Part shown: positions 47,987-57,314 of the stretch, piece after piece
Layout: each line of letters starts with the position of its first letter
Position numbering within the stretch: the first letter of the stretch is position 1
From: CAZIOH01 sp964540815
GTDB taxonomy: Bacteria > Myxococcota_A > Polyangia > Fen-1088
Length of the DNA stretch: 64,000 nucleotides
Assembly: GCA_964540815.1 (NCBI GenBank)
Contig: CAZIOH010000004.1
Span: 69,215-133,214 of the forward strand
Direction of reading: 5' to 3'
Translations under genes and position numbers: made by a program
Notes under the pieces: model-generated
Seen by the model: only the letters and a program-made list of their open reading frames with translations
The model's database searches: none
Told to the model about the DNA's origin: nothing

Positions 47987-50092
47987 TCAGAATCCAAGCT
48001 TGAAACCGAGATCGCAGATGAGCCCGAGGCTGTTGCCGAGCAGGTTGTCACCCTCGCTGGTCTTGCCGAGCGTCGCGGAGAGATAGCGCGCCCCGAACAC
48101 CAGTTGCCCGGGGTCGAGCGGCAGGGTCGCCTCGGCCCCGAGCCCGACGGTGGTCCCGCCCGCGGTGGCGGAGGAGATGGTGCTCCCGAGCCCCTGGCTG
48201 CCGGAGATGGTCGTGCTCGCCAGCGTCCAGCCGGCCATGGCCGAGAGGAAGATCTCCGCCCAGGTCTCGACCGGGACCCGCACCCGCGCGATGGCCAGAA
48301 CCGGAAACTGGTTCAGATCGACGTGGACCCCATCCTGGCTGGTCGCGCCCTTGGTGTTGAGCTCGCTGTGCAGGTATCCAATCGACAGCCCGGCCGCCAT
48401 GCTTCGCAGCAGGCCGCCGGCCAACCCACCGCCACCGCTGCGCGAGCCCCCGTTGCCGTTGCCGCCTGGCGGCGGGAGCCCACGCAGCGGCCACAGGGCA
48501 TCGAGGAACACGGAAGGTCCAAAGGTGGTCGACAGGTTGCTGAGGATCCCCACCCGCGCCGTGACCGTCCGCGCTGGCACCGCCTCGACGGCCACCTGGA
48601 TGGTGCTCGGCAGGTGACCGTCGACGCTGGCGCTGACGATGGCCTGGTAGCTCCGCAGCGCGCGCGGCGGGCGGTACCTGGCCCGGTAGTCGCCGAGGCG
48701 GGGCGAGGGCAACACCTCGAGGCTTCCCGGCTCGGGGCCCTGCCAGTCGACGTGGTTCGCCCAGGCGGGCGCCCCGCCCGCGTCGCGGACCCGCAGGCGG
48801 AGCTCGGCGGCCACCCCGCCGCTGCCCACGATTGCAGCGCGATCGCTGACGAGCTCGGCGGACGCGGGCGCTCCCCCGCTGAGCCAGATGGCCGCCGTCG
48901 CGTGGAGGTTGCCGAGCTCGGCGCGGATCGTCAGTCGATCTGGCAGGCGGTCTTGCATCGGCTCGGGTCCCGCCCCGGATGGCTCCGCGGCTGGCCACGC
49001 GGCGGGCGCCCCGATGTAGACCACGCCCATGTCGGGGGCCACCTGCACCGGGAAGGGCTCGTCGTTGACCCGCACGATCAGCCCCCGCGGCTCGACCGGG
49101 TTGCCGAAGTCGTCGTGAATCACCGTGGTGACGCTGGCGTGGGTTCCAGAGCCGACCACCAGGTGCTCGGGCTCGGCGCTGAGCACCATGCGCACCGGCG
49201 GCCCTGGGCGCAGCGCGACGCTCGTCACGTCGGTCGAGCTGCCATCGTTCATCGAGGCGATGAGGGACATCTTCCCCGAGCCCACCAGGCGCGGCAGCGA
49301 GATGGAGAACCGGGCATGGCCAGGCTCGCCGCCGAGCCGCCGAACCGCGCCCGAGGGCGCTCCGAGATCCATTTCTTCGGGGCTGGCCGGAGCCCCGGTT
49401 GGATCGACCGCCCACACTTCGGCGGAGAGCTCGCCACCCACCGTTCCCGCGGGATCGCCGAGGACCACGATCCGCTGAAAGTCGGTGCTCTGCAGGTCGA
49501 CCGCCGTCTCCTTGGCCACGCCGAACGGGTTCACGGCGCGCGCCTTGCCGCTCGCGACCCCGGGCGGGACCACGATCGGCACGAAGACCTGCCCGGTCGA
49601 ATCGGCGACCACGGGCCCGAAGGTCCGGCCGGCGATGTCGATGGTGACCCGCGCATTCGGGCTCGTGCGCAGCGGGAACTGGGTGGGCGCGTCGAGCCGC
49701 AGACACGTCACGGCGTAGGTGCGCCGCCCACCCGGCAGAAGCACCTCCACCGCCAGGATGGCGGCTTGCGGCCGGATCTCGGCCGGAGCGCGGTAGACGG
49801 TCCGGAAGGTGCCGGGGGTCGTCGGGTCGGCGGCGAACGGGCCGAGGGTCCCGACCGACGCGCGCACGCGTCCCGGGACGGCAAAGGCCGCATCCGGGCC
49901 ATCGACGGCGAGGGTCAAGCTGGCGCGGGCGTCGAGCCCGAGGTTCAGCGCCGCCCGATCCGCGATCCACCGCACCCTCGGAAGCCCCGGGGCGGGCGCC
50001 GGACCGGTCCGAGGATCCGCGCCGGTCGCCGCCGCGCGGGAGGAGCGGGTCCCGGCGAGCAGGACGGCCAGCGCGAGCGCGCAGGCCGCCAC
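47987..50092 (-). CDS. Exported Ig-like-domain protein with C-terminal outer-membrane barrel
   Basis: About 701 residues from GTG 50092, just after a repeat copy; the frame is open further upstream through the repeat, which is rejected as coding. Signal peptide ALALAVLLAGTRSSRAAATG. The middle 450 residues are beta-rich Ig/Big-type domains with repeated VTIDIAGRTFGPVVADSTGQ-like and STDVTSVALRPGPPVRMVL units. Between 520 and 700 the protein changes to barrel strands (AAGLSIGYLHSELNTKGAT, FPVLAIARVRVPVETWAEIF, QLVFGARYLSATLG) ending in Phe, typical for outer-membrane insertion. Surface display or adhesion is inferred, not shown. Confidence 0.75.
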   Translation of the reverse strand: MAACALALAVLLAGTRSSRAAATGADPRTGPAPAPGLPRVRWIADRAALNLGLDARASLTLAVDGPDAAFAVPGRVRASVGTLGPFAADPTTPGTFRTVYRAPAEIRPQAAILAVEVLLPGGRRTYAVTCLRLDAPTQFPLRTSPNARVTIDIAGRTFGPVVADSTGQVFVPIVVPPGVASGKARAVNPFGVAKETAVDLQSTDFQRIVVLGDPAGTVGGELSAEVWAVDPTGAPASPEEMDLGAPSGAVRRLGGEPGHARFSISLPRLVGSGKMSLIASMNDGSSTDVTSVALRPGPPVRMVLSAEPEHLVVGSGTHASVTTVIHDDFGNPVEPRGLIVRVNDEPFPVQVAPDMGVVYIGAPAAWPAAEPSGAGPEPMQDRLPDRLTIRAELGNLHATAAIWLSGGAPASAELVSDRAAIVGSGGVAAELRLRVRDAGGAPAWANHVDWQGPEPGSLEVLPSPRLGDYRARYRPPRALRSYQAIVSASVDGHLPSTIQVAVEAVPARTVTARVGILSNLSTTFGPSVFLDALWPLRGLPPPGGNGNGGSRSGGGGLAGGLLRSMAAGLSIGYLHSELNTKGATSQDGVHVDLNQFPVLAIARVRVPVETWAEIFLSAMAGWTLASTTISGSQGLGSTISSATAGGTTVGLGAEATLPLDPGQLVFGARYLSATLGKTSEGDNLLGNSLGLICDLGFKLGF

Positions 50093-50130
50093 GCGGGCAA
50101 AGTTCCTCGCGGACCGGCCCCCGAGTGAAG

Positions 50131-50521
50131 TGGGCCCCTCTCCCTGACCCTCTCCCCGCCCCGCGGGGCGACGGGATATGACGTGAGGCGGGGCTCGGCT
50201 TTCATCCGCAGGGATGGGCCAGCACGTCCCTCCGGGACTCTCCACGCCTCGCGGGGCGCGGGGACGAGGACGGGGCGAGGCTCGGCTCCGCCTCCCTCTT
50301 GTCCCCTCCCCCCGCGAAGCGGGGGCAGGGCTAGCAGCCCGTGGTGAAAGTCTCCGCGTCGCCGAAACGGGCGGGGCAAGGCCGTCTGCGGCGTCGCCGC
50401 TCGCTTGAATACCGCCAGTATTCCGCGCTTCGCTGCTCCTTGCATCCGGCCTCGCCGCGCCCATTTCGGCTCGGTCCGACTTCCACCCCGGGCTGCGAGG
50501 GAGAGGAGCCCCACTTTCACT
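50131..50521. repeat. Repeat block: copy of 277-bp element end with nested palindrome
   Basis: The 20-mer at 50131-50150 is identical to the ends of the element at 26558-26834. A degenerate inverse copy (GGGAGAGGAGCCCCAC) ends the block near 50500-50515. Between them are further GC hairpins and the palindrome listed separately. No gene is seen in the 461-base gap from 50093 to 50553. Confidence 0.6.
50331..50499. mobile_element. 169-bp palindromic MITE-like element
   Basis: Left arm CTAGCAGCCCGTGGTGAAAG (50331-50350) matches the reverse complement of the right end (50478-50499) at most positions; pairing continues inward through GCCGAAACGGGCG (50360s) with CGCCCATTTCGGC (50458-50470). GAATACCGCCAGTATTC forms a central small palindrome (50407-50423). 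CTAGCAGCCC is a common insertion-sequence end, so a non-autonomous transposon derivative is likely. Confidence 0.5.
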
Positions 50522-50553
50522 GCCACGAAAACGGACCCGCGGCGCCATCGAGG

Positions 50554-51450
50554 TCACGTGCCGCCGTTCTCCGAGCCCGACGGCGCCACCGGCAGGTAGA
50601 GGCGAAAGCAGGTCACGGCGGGCTCGTTCCAGCTCCCCGGGTCCTCCTGCAGCGTGAGATCCCCTCCGGCCGAGAGCGCGATTTCCCGGCTCACGGCCAG
50701 CCCGAGCCCGGTACCCGCCTCGCTCCCCTTGGTCGTGAAGAAGCTCTCGAAGAGACGCTGGCGAACCCCGAGCGCGATTCCCATCCCGTTGTCGGCGACC
50801 AGGATCTCGACCCCGGTCGGTCGCGCGGCGGCGCCGTCCGTGGTGGCGGCGGCGCGCCCGGTGATCGCGACCCGCACCTGGACCGTCGGCCGGCTCTGCC
50901 CAGCCACCGCATCGAGCGCGTTCGACAGCAGGTTGATGAGGATCTGCTCGAGCTGGTGGGCGGCGAGCGGGACCTCGGGGACGTCGGGCTCGGTCTCGGT
51001 TCGCAGCGTCACCCCGCGCCGGAACCGCCATTCGAGCAAACCCACCACGCGCGAGAGCACCGGCGAGACCTCGGTGGCGCGTCCGGCCGAGCGGTTCGAG
51101 GGGATGGTCAGGTGTCGCAGATCGGTCACGAGCCCGGTCAGCCGCTCGGTCTGTTCCACGATGTGCTTGGCAAAGTCGCGCACCTCGGCCGCGTCGATGG
51201 GATCGCGGTCGAGCAGCAGCTGCGCCAGCCCCTTGATGGCGAAGAGCGGCTGACGCAGCTCGTGGTTCTGCTTGGCCGCGAAGCGGCCGGCCTCCGCCAG
51301 GCGCCCGGCCTCCGCGAGCAGCTCACGCAGCCGCCGGTTGTCCGCCGCCAGGGCGGTGAGCCGCTCCGATTCGCCCGGAGGACGGGCTGCCGGCGGGGGT
51401 GGGTCCGAGGGCAAGGGCAAGGACGAAGGTGGGCCGGCTCGCCTGGTCAT
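50554..51450 (-). CDS. Sensor-less histidine kinase
   Basis: 298 residues, ATG 51450 overlapping the FecR-like stop by four bases. A Pro-rich start and one coiled coil (TALAADNRRLRELLAEAGRL) precede the kinase: phosphoacceptor His in QNHELRQPLFAIKGLAQLLL, N box INLLSNALDAVAG, G1 VADNGMGIALGVRQRLFESF and G2 GTGLGLAVSREIAL. No input domain or membrane helix, so it is probably soluble and takes its signal by contact. Third gene of the HK-FecR-HK operon. No response regulator is encoded nearby. Confidence 0.9.
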   Translation of the reverse strand: MTRRAGPPSSLPLPSDPPPPAARPPGESERLTALAADNRRLRELLAEAGRLAEAGRFAAKQNHELRQPLFAIKGLAQLLLDRDPIDAAEVRDFAKHIVEQTERLTGLVTDLRHLTIPSNRSAGRATEVSPVLSRVVGLLEWRFRRGVTLRTETEPDVPEVPLAAHQLEQILINLLSNALDAVAGQSRPTVQVRVAITGRAAATTDGAAARPTGVEILVADNGMGIALGVRQRLFESFFTTKGSEAGTGLGLAVSREIALSAGGDLTLQEDPGSWNEPAVTCFRLYLPVAPSGSENGGT

Positions 51451-52529
51451 GGGGTCCAGAGCTCCGTCTTGACCGGCACGAGCTCCGGGGGCCGGGTGGG
51501 GATCTTGCGCACGTCGCGCTTCTCCACCCGGATCCGACCCGAGATGTCCTCGACCTCGACCTCGACGGGGTTGGTGCCGTCGTGCACCGGAACGGCGGCG
51601 GCGAAGCGGCCGTTCGCGTCGGGCTCGGCCAGCGCGCCGTTGACCCGCACGAGCGAGCGCGGATCGACCCGCCCCCCGATCGGGATGCGGTCGTCGTCGC
51701 GGTTCTCCCTGGTGGGCCAGGTGACGCTGAGAAAGATCTCCTCGGGGATGGTCTCCGGATCGGCCGGCACCTGTCCGGCCTGGGCGCGCGTGACCTGCCC
51801 GGCCGGGACCACCACCGCATGGCCCGCGGCCTCGAAGCGGGCCGCGCCCTCGGTGGCGGCCACCGTGACCTGGCCCCGATCGTCGGCGAGGACCACGAAG
51901 CGGGCGGGCGCCGACCGGTCGTTCACCGTGCGGGTGTTGGCCGCGGTGATCACGATGTTCGAGTCGGCCCGACCCACCCGCGCCACCAGCTTGCCGTGCC
52001 GCAGATCGAGGCTCGCCCCGGCGCGCGAGATGCTATCGAGGCGGACCTCGACCCGGTCGCGGAGCTCGACCTCGGTGCCGATCCCGATCTTGAGCAGCGC
52101 CCGTCCGTTGCTGGTGCGCACCACGTCGTCCTGGGTCAGGACGTCGCCGCGGCTGACCAGCACCCACTGGCCACCGCGACGGGCCTCGACCCGGCCGGTA
52201 GCCTCGGCCACGTGGAAGATGTGGCTCTCGACCTCGGGCAGGTGTTCGCGCGTCGGTCGCGCGACGCCGGCGGTGAGCGCGGCGCCTTCCTGCGCCGCGC
52301 GAACGACGCCGGCGGCGCGGCGGGGGCCGGGCCGCGACGAACGAACGGCGAGCGCGACCAGGACCACGACGGCGATGGCTCCGGCGCCCATGCCGAGCTG
52401 CTTGCGCCAGCGGTGGGTGGCTGCGCTGGTGCTCCGCGGTGGGGGCGGCGGGAGCCCGCGCGGTGGGCGACCAAGCACTCGGCGCACCACCCGCGGGTGC
52501 GTGCGTGGCGTCGGCTGCTCCTCCCTCAC
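51447..52529 (-). CDS. FecR-domain membrane protein
   Basis: 360 residues from GTG 52529, overlapping the stop of the upstream kinase by four bases and the start of the downstream one by four. A basic, Pro-rich 35-residue start, a single membrane helix (GMGAGAIAVVVLVALAV, ~40-57) and a FecR-like domain: VESHIFHVAEATGRVEARRG then VLVSRGDVLTQDDVVRTSNG, and LRHGKLVARVGRADSNIVIT. A C-terminal Ig-like stretch (FAAAVPVHDGTNPVEVEVED) follows. FecR domains sit in the periplasm and pass signals or stabilise partners. Translational coupling to both kinases suggests a single complex. Confidence 0.85.
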   Translation of the reverse strand: MREEQPTPRTHPRVVRRVLGRPPRGLPPPPPRSTSAATHRWRKQLGMGAGAIAVVVLVALAVRSSRPGPRRAAGVVRAAQEGAALTAGVARPTREHLPEVESHIFHVAEATGRVEARRGGQWVLVSRGDVLTQDDVVRTSNGRALLKIGIGTEVELRDRVEVRLDSISRAGASLDLRHGKLVARVGRADSNIVITAANTRTVNDRSAPARFVVLADDRGQVTVAATEGAARFEAAGHAVVVPAGQVTRAQAGQVPADPETIPEEIFLSVTWPTRENRDDDRIPIGGRVDPRSLVRVNGALAEPDANGRFAAAVPVHDGTNPVEVEVEDISGRIRVEKRDVRKIPTRPPELVPVKTELWTP

Positions 52530-54625
52530 GGCCGCACCACCGAGGCCGGCCGGTAGGCCGGAAAAGTCATCCGGAAGGTGGTGCCGACGCCGATCTCGCT
52601 CGTGACCTGGATGACCCCCCCGTGATCCTCGATGGTCTTGTGCACCAGGGACAGACCGAGCCCGATCCCCGTCCAGTTGACCTTGGTCGTGAAGAAGGGA
52701 TCGAAGATGCGCGGCAGATGCTCCGGCGCGATCCCGCGCCCGGTGTCTGAGATGGCGACCCGCACCAGGGTATCGTCGGACACCGAGGTCTCGAGAGTCA
52801 ACTGTCCACCGCCGAGGATCGACGACCTCGCCGGTGGCGCCGGGAAGGCGATCCCGAAGGCGGGGGGGGAGCGCGACGCCCCTCCGGCTCCCTGGGCGGC
52901 CGCCACCATCGGCACCGGTGGGGACGCGGAGCTCTCGGTCCCCGCGCCGGTCCCCAGCCCCAGCCCCAGCAGCGACGCGCCCGACACCGACATGGCGCCT
53001 CGCGCGTTCTGGATGAGCTGGATGAACGCCTCCTGCAGCTGCGTGGCGCTGCCGCGGATGAGCGGCAACTTGGGCTGGTAATGCCGCACCAGCTGGATCC
53101 CGCTCGCATCGAGCTCGCTCGGCCCGCACAGCTCGACCGCGTCCTCGAGCACGCGTTGCAGGTCGAGGGGCCGGAAGTCTTCCCCGGCCTGGCGCTGCGC
53201 GAACCGCAGGAGATTGGTCACGATCCGGCGGATGCGCATGGCCTGCTGCTCGATGTCCTGCAGGTTCGATCGGATCGGGTGGTTGGCGGGCAGGTCCACC
53301 AGCGTGAGCTGCGCCAGCCCCAGCACCCCCGCGAGGGGGTTGTTGATCTCGTGCGCCACCCCCGAGCCGAGCTCGCCCAGCGCCGCCAGCGAGCGGGAGC
53401 GCAGCAACAGGTCCTGCGCCTGGCGCAGCTCCCGGGTCTTCTCCTCCACGCGCCGCTCGAGGGTCTGGTTCCAGCCCACGATCTCGTCGTTCTTCTTGAC
53501 GATCTCCCGCCGGGCGGCTCCGAGCGCGCCGGTCATGCGGTTGAAGGTGTGGGCCAGATCGCCGAGCTCGTCGGTGGCGCGCACCGCGAGGGTGACGTCG
53601 AGCTTGCCGGCGGCGATCTGGCGCGCGCCCTCGGCGAGCTCGGCGACCCGGCCGGCGATGCGTCGGGCCACCACCCGCGCGATGAACCCGCCCACGATGG
53701 CGGAGATGGCGATCCACAGGAGGGTGGCCACCCGGATCCGGTTCACCCGGGCCAGCGCCGCCGCCACGGTCTTCTCGACCAGGATCCCGAAGGGATAGGG
53801 CGTGACCGGGACATAGGCGCCCACCATGTGTCCGAACGGCGTCACGTACTCCTCGACCAGATCGCCCCCCGGCGGATCGCCCTCGTGTGATCCCGGTAGA
53901 TGCTGGGGGGCGAGCACCCCGCCGAAGCGGTTGGCGCGGGTGACCCCCACGAGCCGGCCCTTGCGGTCGAGCAGCTTGACCTCGGTGTCGTCGGTGGCCA
54001 GCGACTCGACGTGGGCCGCCAGCCCCCGCAGGGTCATCTCGGCCGCCAGCACCCGGCGCTCCCCGCTGGCGGAGGGCTTGAACGCCACCGCCAGGACCAC
54101 GTGCGGCGTCCGCGCCGGTCCCCCCACGAACACCGGGCCGACCCCGCTGTCGCGGTTCAGGGCATCGCCGAGCGGAGCCATGAGGCCCAGCGTCTCGACG
54201 TCGCTCGGGCGCATGGGCTCGTGGCCCTTGAACGAATCGTACTTGTCTGGGCTCTCGAGGAAGGCCGGCTCGCCGAGCGCCTCGGCGCGATCGTTGAGGA
54301 GCGCCACCGCGCAGAAGGCGTCGTTCTGGTGATAGACGAGCTGCAGGAACTTGGCGATGCCGCGGGGGGTGACCGGCTCGTCGCCGGCCCGGGTCACCTC
54401 GAGGATGCGCGAGTCCACTCGCAGCGTATCGAAGGCGTGGTCGATCTCGGAGGAGATGTGCTGGCCGACCTGTCGCGCGATCTGCAGCTCGCTCTCGTCG
54501 ATCGAGGCGCGCAGCGCCGCCTCGCCGATGCGGTAGGCCGAGTACCCGCCAATCGCGAGCGGCACCGACGAGATGCCGAGGGCCAGCAAGGTCAGCTTTG
54601 GGAGGAGCTTGAGCTTGACGCGCAT
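52526..54625 (-). CDS. Membrane sensor histidine kinase with HAMP domain
   Basis: 699 residues. Two membrane helices (about 12-30 and 302-320) flank a 270-residue extracytoplasmic sensor with a Cache-like feel (SRILEVTRAGDEPVTPRGIA, LLDRKGRLVGVTRANRFGG). HAMP follows (VARRIAGRVAELAEGARQIA), a coiled coil, then the kinase: phosphoacceptor His425 in SGVAHEINNPLAGVLGLAQL, N box EAFIQLIQNARGAMS, G1 DTGRGIAPEHLPRIFDPFFT and G2 GIGLGLSLVHKTIE. A Gly/Pro/Ala-rich insert splits the ATPase domain. First gene of a three-gene operon coupled by four-base overlaps. Confidence 0.92.
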   Translation of the reverse strand: MRVKLKLLPKLTLLALGISSVPLAIGGYSAYRIGEAALRASIDESELQIARQVGQHISSEIDHAFDTLRVDSRILEVTRAGDEPVTPRGIAKFLQLVYHQNDAFCAVALLNDRAEALGEPAFLESPDKYDSFKGHEPMRPSDVETLGLMAPLGDALNRDSGVGPVFVGGPARTPHVVLAVAFKPSASGERRVLAAEMTLRGLAAHVESLATDDTEVKLLDRKGRLVGVTRANRFGGVLAPQHLPGSHEGDPPGGDLVEEYVTPFGHMVGAYVPVTPYPFGILVEKTVAAALARVNRIRVATLLWIAISAIVGGFIARVVARRIAGRVAELAEGARQIAAGKLDVTLAVRATDELGDLAHTFNRMTGALGAARREIVKKNDEIVGWNQTLERRVEEKTRELRQAQDLLLRSRSLAALGELGSGVAHEINNPLAGVLGLAQLTLVDLPANHPIRSNLQDIEQQAMRIRRIVTNLLRFAQRQAGEDFRPLDLQRVLEDAVELCGPSELDASGIQLVRHYQPKLPLIRGSATQLQEAFIQLIQNARGAMSVSGASLLGLGLGTGAGTESSASPPVPMVAAAQGAGGASRSPPAFGIAFPAPPARSSILGGGQLTLETSVSDDTLVRVAISDTGRGIAPEHLPRIFDPFFTTKVNWTGIGLGLSLVHKTIEDHGGVIQVTSEIGVGTTFRMTFPAYRPASVVRP

Positions 54626-54715
54626 CGTTGTGTGGATCGGGGAGCCGGGTTCGTTCTTCGGGTCGGTTGCGTTCAGGGTCGGGTCGGATTTCGGCGCGAG
54701 GTCGTGTGGCGCAGC

Positions 54716-56296
54716 TCAGGGAGGGCAGGCCGCGGAGGCGGCCTGGCCGCTGGCGCTGGTGCTGGCCAGCGGGGAAAGGGATGTGGGCATGGCGGGCGGC
54801 AGGTATCTGAACCGGATGGCGCCCGGCACGCTCGAACCCGCGACCAGGTCTTCGGCCCACAGGCTCACGGTTCCCGCGCCCGGGGGCAGACACGCCACGA
54901 GCTTGTCGGGAGGATCGAAGGTCTCGAGCACCGGCACCTCGCGCCTGTCCGTGGGCGTGCCCCCGATGTCCGTCCCTCCTCCGACGAAGAGTCGAACCAT
55001 CCGCCCGAGCGCGTCCCCCGTGACGGTCACGCGAATTCCTCCGGTGGTCGGGCCGGTCGGGGGCTCGATCCCGCGGATCAGCGGGGGCGGGAGGACCATG
55101 TAGCGTCCGAGGCCGGCGGTGCGTCCGGCGGTCGTGAGCACGCTGATCGGCAGCGTCTCGGCGCGGCCGTGGGCTGGCACCCGCCCGACTATCGTCGTGA
55201 TACCCGTCGTCACACCGGCGCAGCAGGGCTCACAGCAGGGAGCCTCGGCGGGGAGGATGGCCTGATCCACGAGGGGGCTGTCCCCGATCCACACGGTGGC
55301 ATCCGGAGGAAAGTCCCGGAGCGAGACCGTGAAGGGCTCCCCACCCACCTCGGCGCCCGCCGTCGGCGCGAAGGCCACCACGGTCGGCAGTCGCTCCGAC
55401 CAGAGGTGCACGGTGCGGCTCGACGCGTTGGACGCGGTATCCATCGCAGTCACCACCAGATCGAACGGCAAGAAGGGGGACGTCGTCGATGGCGCCAGCG
55501 TCGGGTCCTGGCCTGGAGTCGGCACGGGGAAGCGCGCGGTCCAGGTCTCGGGGGAGGACAGGGTCCCCGTGGCGGCTGGGGCGGGGGCGCCGGTGCCGGT
55601 GATCCGGGAGAGAGGCGCGGGCGCCCCGGGGTCGGCTCCCGCCACCTGAACGCTCAAGGTGACGCTCGCGATCGATCCGGCCCCGTCATCCACGCTGATC
55701 TGCGCGAGCGCGTCGCTGCCGGCCGGGAGGGTTGCGCCGTCCGCTGGAGCGATGATGGAAAGCGACGGAGGGTCGAGGTCGGGCCCGAGCGACTCGAACG
55801 CACCGGACGCGATCGCCGAGCGGGGCTCGTGCCGATCGGTGACGACCAGGGAATAGGATCCCATCGCCAGATCGCTCGGGACCACCGCCGCGAAGAGATC
55901 GTTGGCGAGCACCGCGACGTTCGCGAGCGCGACCGGTGCGGCGGCGGGATCCGTCTCCGATTGCAGGGCAAAGTCGGCGTCGAGCGGGGCCGCCAGCGCC
56001 GCGCGCGCCAGATCGATGTCGAGGCTGACCCGCAGATTGCGGGTCTGGACGCGCAAGGTGGTCGGGAGGTCGTTGTAGGCCTGGTGCGGCTCCACCGCCA
56101 CGAGGTCGATCGGCTGCAGTGTCGAGCCGCATGCGACGGCGAAGAGGCACGCCGTGGGCAGACACGCCGCCCACGCCACCGCTGGCTGCCGCTCCCGGGC
56201 CGGCCTGGCCCGCGGCAGGCCGAGCCTCGCGCGCCCCGGCGAGCGGGGCGACGGGGACGCGGTCGAAAGCGTTGCGGGCGCCTGGTGGGTGGGCAT
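54716..56296 (-). CDS. IPT/Ig-domain lipoprotein
   Basis: 526 residues from ATG 56296; a TTG ten codons earlier is less likely. The lipobox is in ACLFAVACGS near residue 57 after an unusually long pre-sequence. Beta-rich domains follow, including PPSLSIIAPADGATLPAGSD and the IPT/TIG signature region IRGIEPPTGPTTGGIRVTVT. A cysteine cluster CCEPCCAG near residue 355 could bind metal or form disulfides. Surface role inferred. The gap upstream (56297-56422) carries degenerate GATCGG direct repeats. Confidence 0.78.
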   Translation of the reverse strand: MPTHQAPATLSTASPSPRSPGRARLGLPRARPARERQPAVAWAACLPTACLFAVACGSTLQPIDLVAVEPHQAYNDLPTTLRVQTRNLRVSLDIDLARAALAAPLDADFALQSETDPAAAPVALANVAVLANDLFAAVVPSDLAMGSYSLVVTDRHEPRSAIASGAFESLGPDLDPPSLSIIAPADGATLPAGSDALAQISVDDGAGSIASVTLSVQVAGADPGAPAPLSRITGTGAPAPAATGTLSSPETWTARFPVPTPGQDPTLAPSTTSPFLPFDLVVTAMDTASNASSRTVHLWSERLPTVVAFAPTAGAEVGGEPFTVSLRDFPPDATVWIGDSPLVDQAILPAEAPCCEPCCAGVTTGITTIVGRVPAHGRAETLPISVLTTAGRTAGLGRYMVLPPPLIRGIEPPTGPTTGGIRVTVTGDALGRMVRLFVGGGTDIGGTPTDRREVPVLETFDPPDKLVACLPPGAGTVSLWAEDLVAGSSVPGAIRFRYLPPAMPTSLSPLASTSASGQAASAACPP

Positions 56297-56326
56297 GCTG
56301 AGCAGTCGAGAAGAGGTCAGTCCCAA

Positions 56327-56420
56327 GGGTCAGTCCATGGGCTCAGTCCAGATCAGAACGAGATCGGAACGAGATCAGTGCAAGGTCGGTCCAGCATCGG
56401 TCGAAGGTCGGTAAAAGATC
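56327..56420. repeat. Degenerate direct repeats, GATCGG/GGTCGGTC type
   Basis: A run of short related words, e.g. GAACGAGATC repeated at an 11-base step and several GGTCGGT copies. It occupies the leader of the IPT lipoprotein gene, directly after the flavin-reductase stop. No coding capacity. Confidence 0.5.
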
Positions 56421-56422
56421 GG

Positions 56423-57199
56423 TCAGTCAAAGAAAGCCTCGGTGCGAATCTGCTTCTTCCGGTCCACCCCGCGATTCACCAGCTCCCGCTTGAGCTCCGC
56501 AATCATTGCACCGTTTCCGACCAGATAGAATGTAGGAGCTTTCCACCCCGGGAAAGCCGCCAGGATCGCCTGGGTGATCCGTCCTCGCTCTCCGGTCCAG
56601 CCGGAAGGAGGGGCGGTGAGGCAGAGGTGCAGCTCGGTCCGCGCCCGGGCCGCCCGGGCCTCGACCTCCGCACGCGCCACCAGGTCCTCCGCGTGGCGGG
56701 CCCCCCAGTACAGCACGCGCCGAGAGGGCGGGGCAGGCGCCCCCGCCGACCGGTCGTCGCCGGTGGCCGCCGGCGGGGGCCCCTCGGCGAGGGCATCCAG
56801 CATCGGCAGGACCGCGGCGACGCCCGTCCCGGTGGCGCCGAAGACGATGTCGCCGGGGTGTGTGGCCTCGAGCACGAAGAAGCCGTAAGGTCCCGTCATC
56901 GGGACCTCGGCCCCGATCGACAGCGCCGTGAAATAGGCCGAGGCGGCCCCTTCCGGGATGATGCGGACGATGAAGCGCAGCGTGTCGCCGTGCGCCGCCG
57001 GAGAGGCGATCGAGAAGCTGCGGCGCACCCCGTGTCCGGCGGGGTCACGTCCCACGTCGAGCGAGACGAACTGCCCGGCGCGAAAGGAGAGGCGCGGCGG
57101 CTGCTTCATGGCGAACACCAGGTCGAGGATCCCCGCCCCGAGGGCCTGCTTCGAGACCAGGGTGGTGAGGAACGCTCCGGACTCGAATGCGGCCGCCAT
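56423..57199 (-). CDS. FAD-dependent ferredoxin/NAD(P)H reductase-like protein
   Basis: 258 residues from ATG 57199. The ferredoxin-reductase FAD site is RRSFSIASPAAHGDTL with FRAGQFVSLDVGRD before it. The NAD(P) half has VPMTGPYGFFVLEATHPGDI, VFGATGTGVAAVLPMLDAL, RVLYWGARHAEDLVARAEVE and the final FYLVGNGAMIAELKRELV. It moves electrons between NAD(P)H and an acceptor such as ferredoxin or a monooxygenase partner. No partner gene is adjacent. Diverges from the lipoprotein gene at 57315. Confidence 0.88.
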   Translation of the reverse strand: MAAAFESGAFLTTLVSKQALGAGILDLVFAMKQPPRLSFRAGQFVSLDVGRDPAGHGVRRSFSIASPAAHGDTLRFIVRIIPEGAASAYFTALSIGAEVPMTGPYGFFVLEATHPGDIVFGATGTGVAAVLPMLDALAEGPPPAATGDDRSAGAPAPPSRRVLYWGARHAEDLVARAEVEARAARARTELHLCLTAPPSGWTGERGRITQAILAAFPGWKAPTFYLVGNGAMIAELKRELVNRGVDRKKQIRTEAFFD

Positions 57200-57314
57200 T
57201 GCCCAAATAGTATCAGTCGAGCCGTGTGGCGACGCCGCCGAATGATCCCGCGCTCTCCGGCGCAATGCGGGCAATGCCCCTCCAACCGAGCCCGCGTCAT
57301 GTTAGTTTCCCGGC

